NCBI GenBank assembly: GCA_037481875.1
Contig: JBBFKY010000001.1
Span: forward strand, 248,001 to 312,000
Source of the DNA: Desulfosoma sp.
Lineage (GTDB): Bacteria > Desulfobacterota > Syntrophobacteria > Syntrophobacterales > DSM-9756
Length of the DNA stretch: 64,000 bases
Direction: 5' to 3'
Shown here piece after piece: positions 63,310 through 64,000 of the stretch (position 1 is its first letter; every line of letters begins with the position of its first letter). Under the pieces are notes generated by a model. It was not told the DNA's origin. It saw only the letters and a program-made list of their open reading frames with translations, and ran no database searches. Position numbers and translations under genes: made by a program.

Positions 63310-63759
63310 ATGGACCGACCGTTTCGCATCCTGGTAACCGACCGAAACCGTCATGTGCGCGCCTTTCTTCGAAGGGAACTCACACAAGACGGATACGAGG
63401 TCATGGAAGCCGGAGACTGTCGGGAAGTGCAAAAAATTCTACGTTCTCCCGTGATCGTGGACCTTTTGGTTTTTGATCCGGACATTGCTTGGGAGAGCCA
63501 TCGCCTAATCTTGCGGAATCTTCGAGAGCGATATCCATCAATGCGCGTGGTGCTTCACAGCCTTTGGGACGATGCGTGCCTGGTCCAGCACGTGCACGCT
63601 GCGGTGTCCAAAACGGGATCCCTTAAGGAATTGAAAGAGGTGGTGTCTCGCCTGCTCGCACCTGAGGTTTTGGAAGACCCAACGAAGCCAAACTCCTGCG
63701 AAGGCTCATGGCCTCAGTCAAGGGACAAGGAAGGGGAACGGAATGATCACGGCGGATGA
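63310..63759 (+). CDS. atypical response-regulator-like receiver
   Basis: A 149-residue receiver-like protein. The acidic pair region is reduced (ILVTDRNRHV), the phosphoacceptor Asp is probably in LLVFDPDIAWE, the switch position is Ser (VLHSLW), and a Lys occurs in AVSKTGSLKEL. It may be phosphorylated poorly. The last 40 residues are hydrophilic and unconserved. It overlaps the Cache-kinase gene at 63743 by 17 bases. Confidence 0.75.
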   Translation: MDRPFRILVTDRNRHVRAFLRRELTQDGYEVMEAGDCREVQKILRSPVIVDLLVFDPDIAWESHRLILRNLRERYPSMRVVLHSLWDDACLVQHVHAAVSKTGSLKELKEVVSRLLAPEVLEDPTKPNSCEGSWPQSRDKEGERNDHGG

Positions 63760-64000
63760 AAGGTACTACAGCAGCCTGCGCCGTAACATCATGGCCATTA
63801 TCATCACCGTGTCCCTGATGCCTCTGCTGGCCATGATGGCCATTGCCGGCTACCAGTTTCACACGGCTTATCGGCACAAGGTGGTGGACCATCTGGCCGC
63901 TCTTGTGGAACGTCACGCGGTGCATATAGACACCTTTCTTAACGAAAAACTTGCGGATATCAGCTCCTTGGCGGCCATTAAACCTTTAGAAAAGCTTCAG
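63743..64000 (+). CDS. Cache-domain sensor histidine kinase, N-terminus only
   Basis: The first 86 residues of a kinase truncated by the window end. A transmembrane helix spans about residues 16-37 (MAIIITVSLMPLLAMMAIAG), followed by HTAYRHKVVDHLAALVERHA, closely like the paralog at 48362 ([20 protein letters not shown]). AAGGGGAACGGA precedes the ATG at 63743. Confidence 0.8.
   Translation, partial: MITADERYYSSLRRNIMAIIITVSLMPLLAMMAIAGYQFHTAYRHKVVDHLAALVERHAVHIDTFLNEKLADISSLAAIKPLEKLQ

Overview
The window looks like chromosome of a Desulfobacterota (deltaproteobacterial) sulfate reducer or syntroph, most like the Syntrophobacteria (Desulfacinum/Desulfosoma type). This is an inference from moderately GC-rich sequence, an HdrC-like duplicated iron-sulfur protein, many sigma-54 regulators and Cache-type sensor kinases, a MucR regulator, and several anion transporter families. 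No species claim is made.

Layout. 1-8 kb holds housekeeping and repair genes: a truncated Ski2-like helicase, a thioesterase, a secreted protein, an RhlB-like RNA helicase, an adenosine-kinase-like PfkB protein and uvrB. 8-24 kb is mixed metabolism: a double HdrC protein, a MucR regulator, an nth-mutT cluster, PlsC, YkgJ, an HDOD protein, an aldo/keto reductase, a TrxB-like reductase, a LUD protein, an initiator tRNA beside a decayed integrase, and hisB. 

23.9-29.7 kb (minus strand) is a signalling and transport unit: a SulP anion permease with a coiled-coil insertion, a cytidylate-kinase-like/receiver fusion, two more receivers, a degenerate histidine kinase, and a TetR regulator with an obvious palindromic operator. 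30-41 kb (plus) holds glgB, a sigma-54 activator, a NifX-like protein, then a Cache kinase, receiver, pseudo-receiver, receiver, CBS protein, DASS transporter and hexapeptide-repeat protein. 41.7-47.3 kb has a kinase/NtrC pair and a hybrid kinase. 47.7-50.5 kb has a cyclic-nucleotide-binding protein, a second Cache kinase and a receiver. 50.4-55.5 kb (minus) is a transporter run: PiT permease, DUF47/PhoU-like protein, CBS protein, small membrane and secreted proteins, and a TauE/SafE permease. 56-61.3 kb has a membrane-bound AAA+ regulator with an altered GAFTGA loop, translationally coupled to a phosphoenolpyruvate-synthase-like protein. 61.5-64 kb has a kinase/receiver pair and the start of a third Cache-kinase unit.

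The main theme is that four transporter families known or suspected to move sulfate, sulfite or phosphate (SulP, DASS, PiT, TauE/SafE) lie within 30 kb among paralogous kinases, single-domain receivers, CBS proteins and sigma-54-type promoters. This suggests an integrated anion-sensing and uptake network. Short GC-rich palindromic repeats are scattered through the intergenic gaps.
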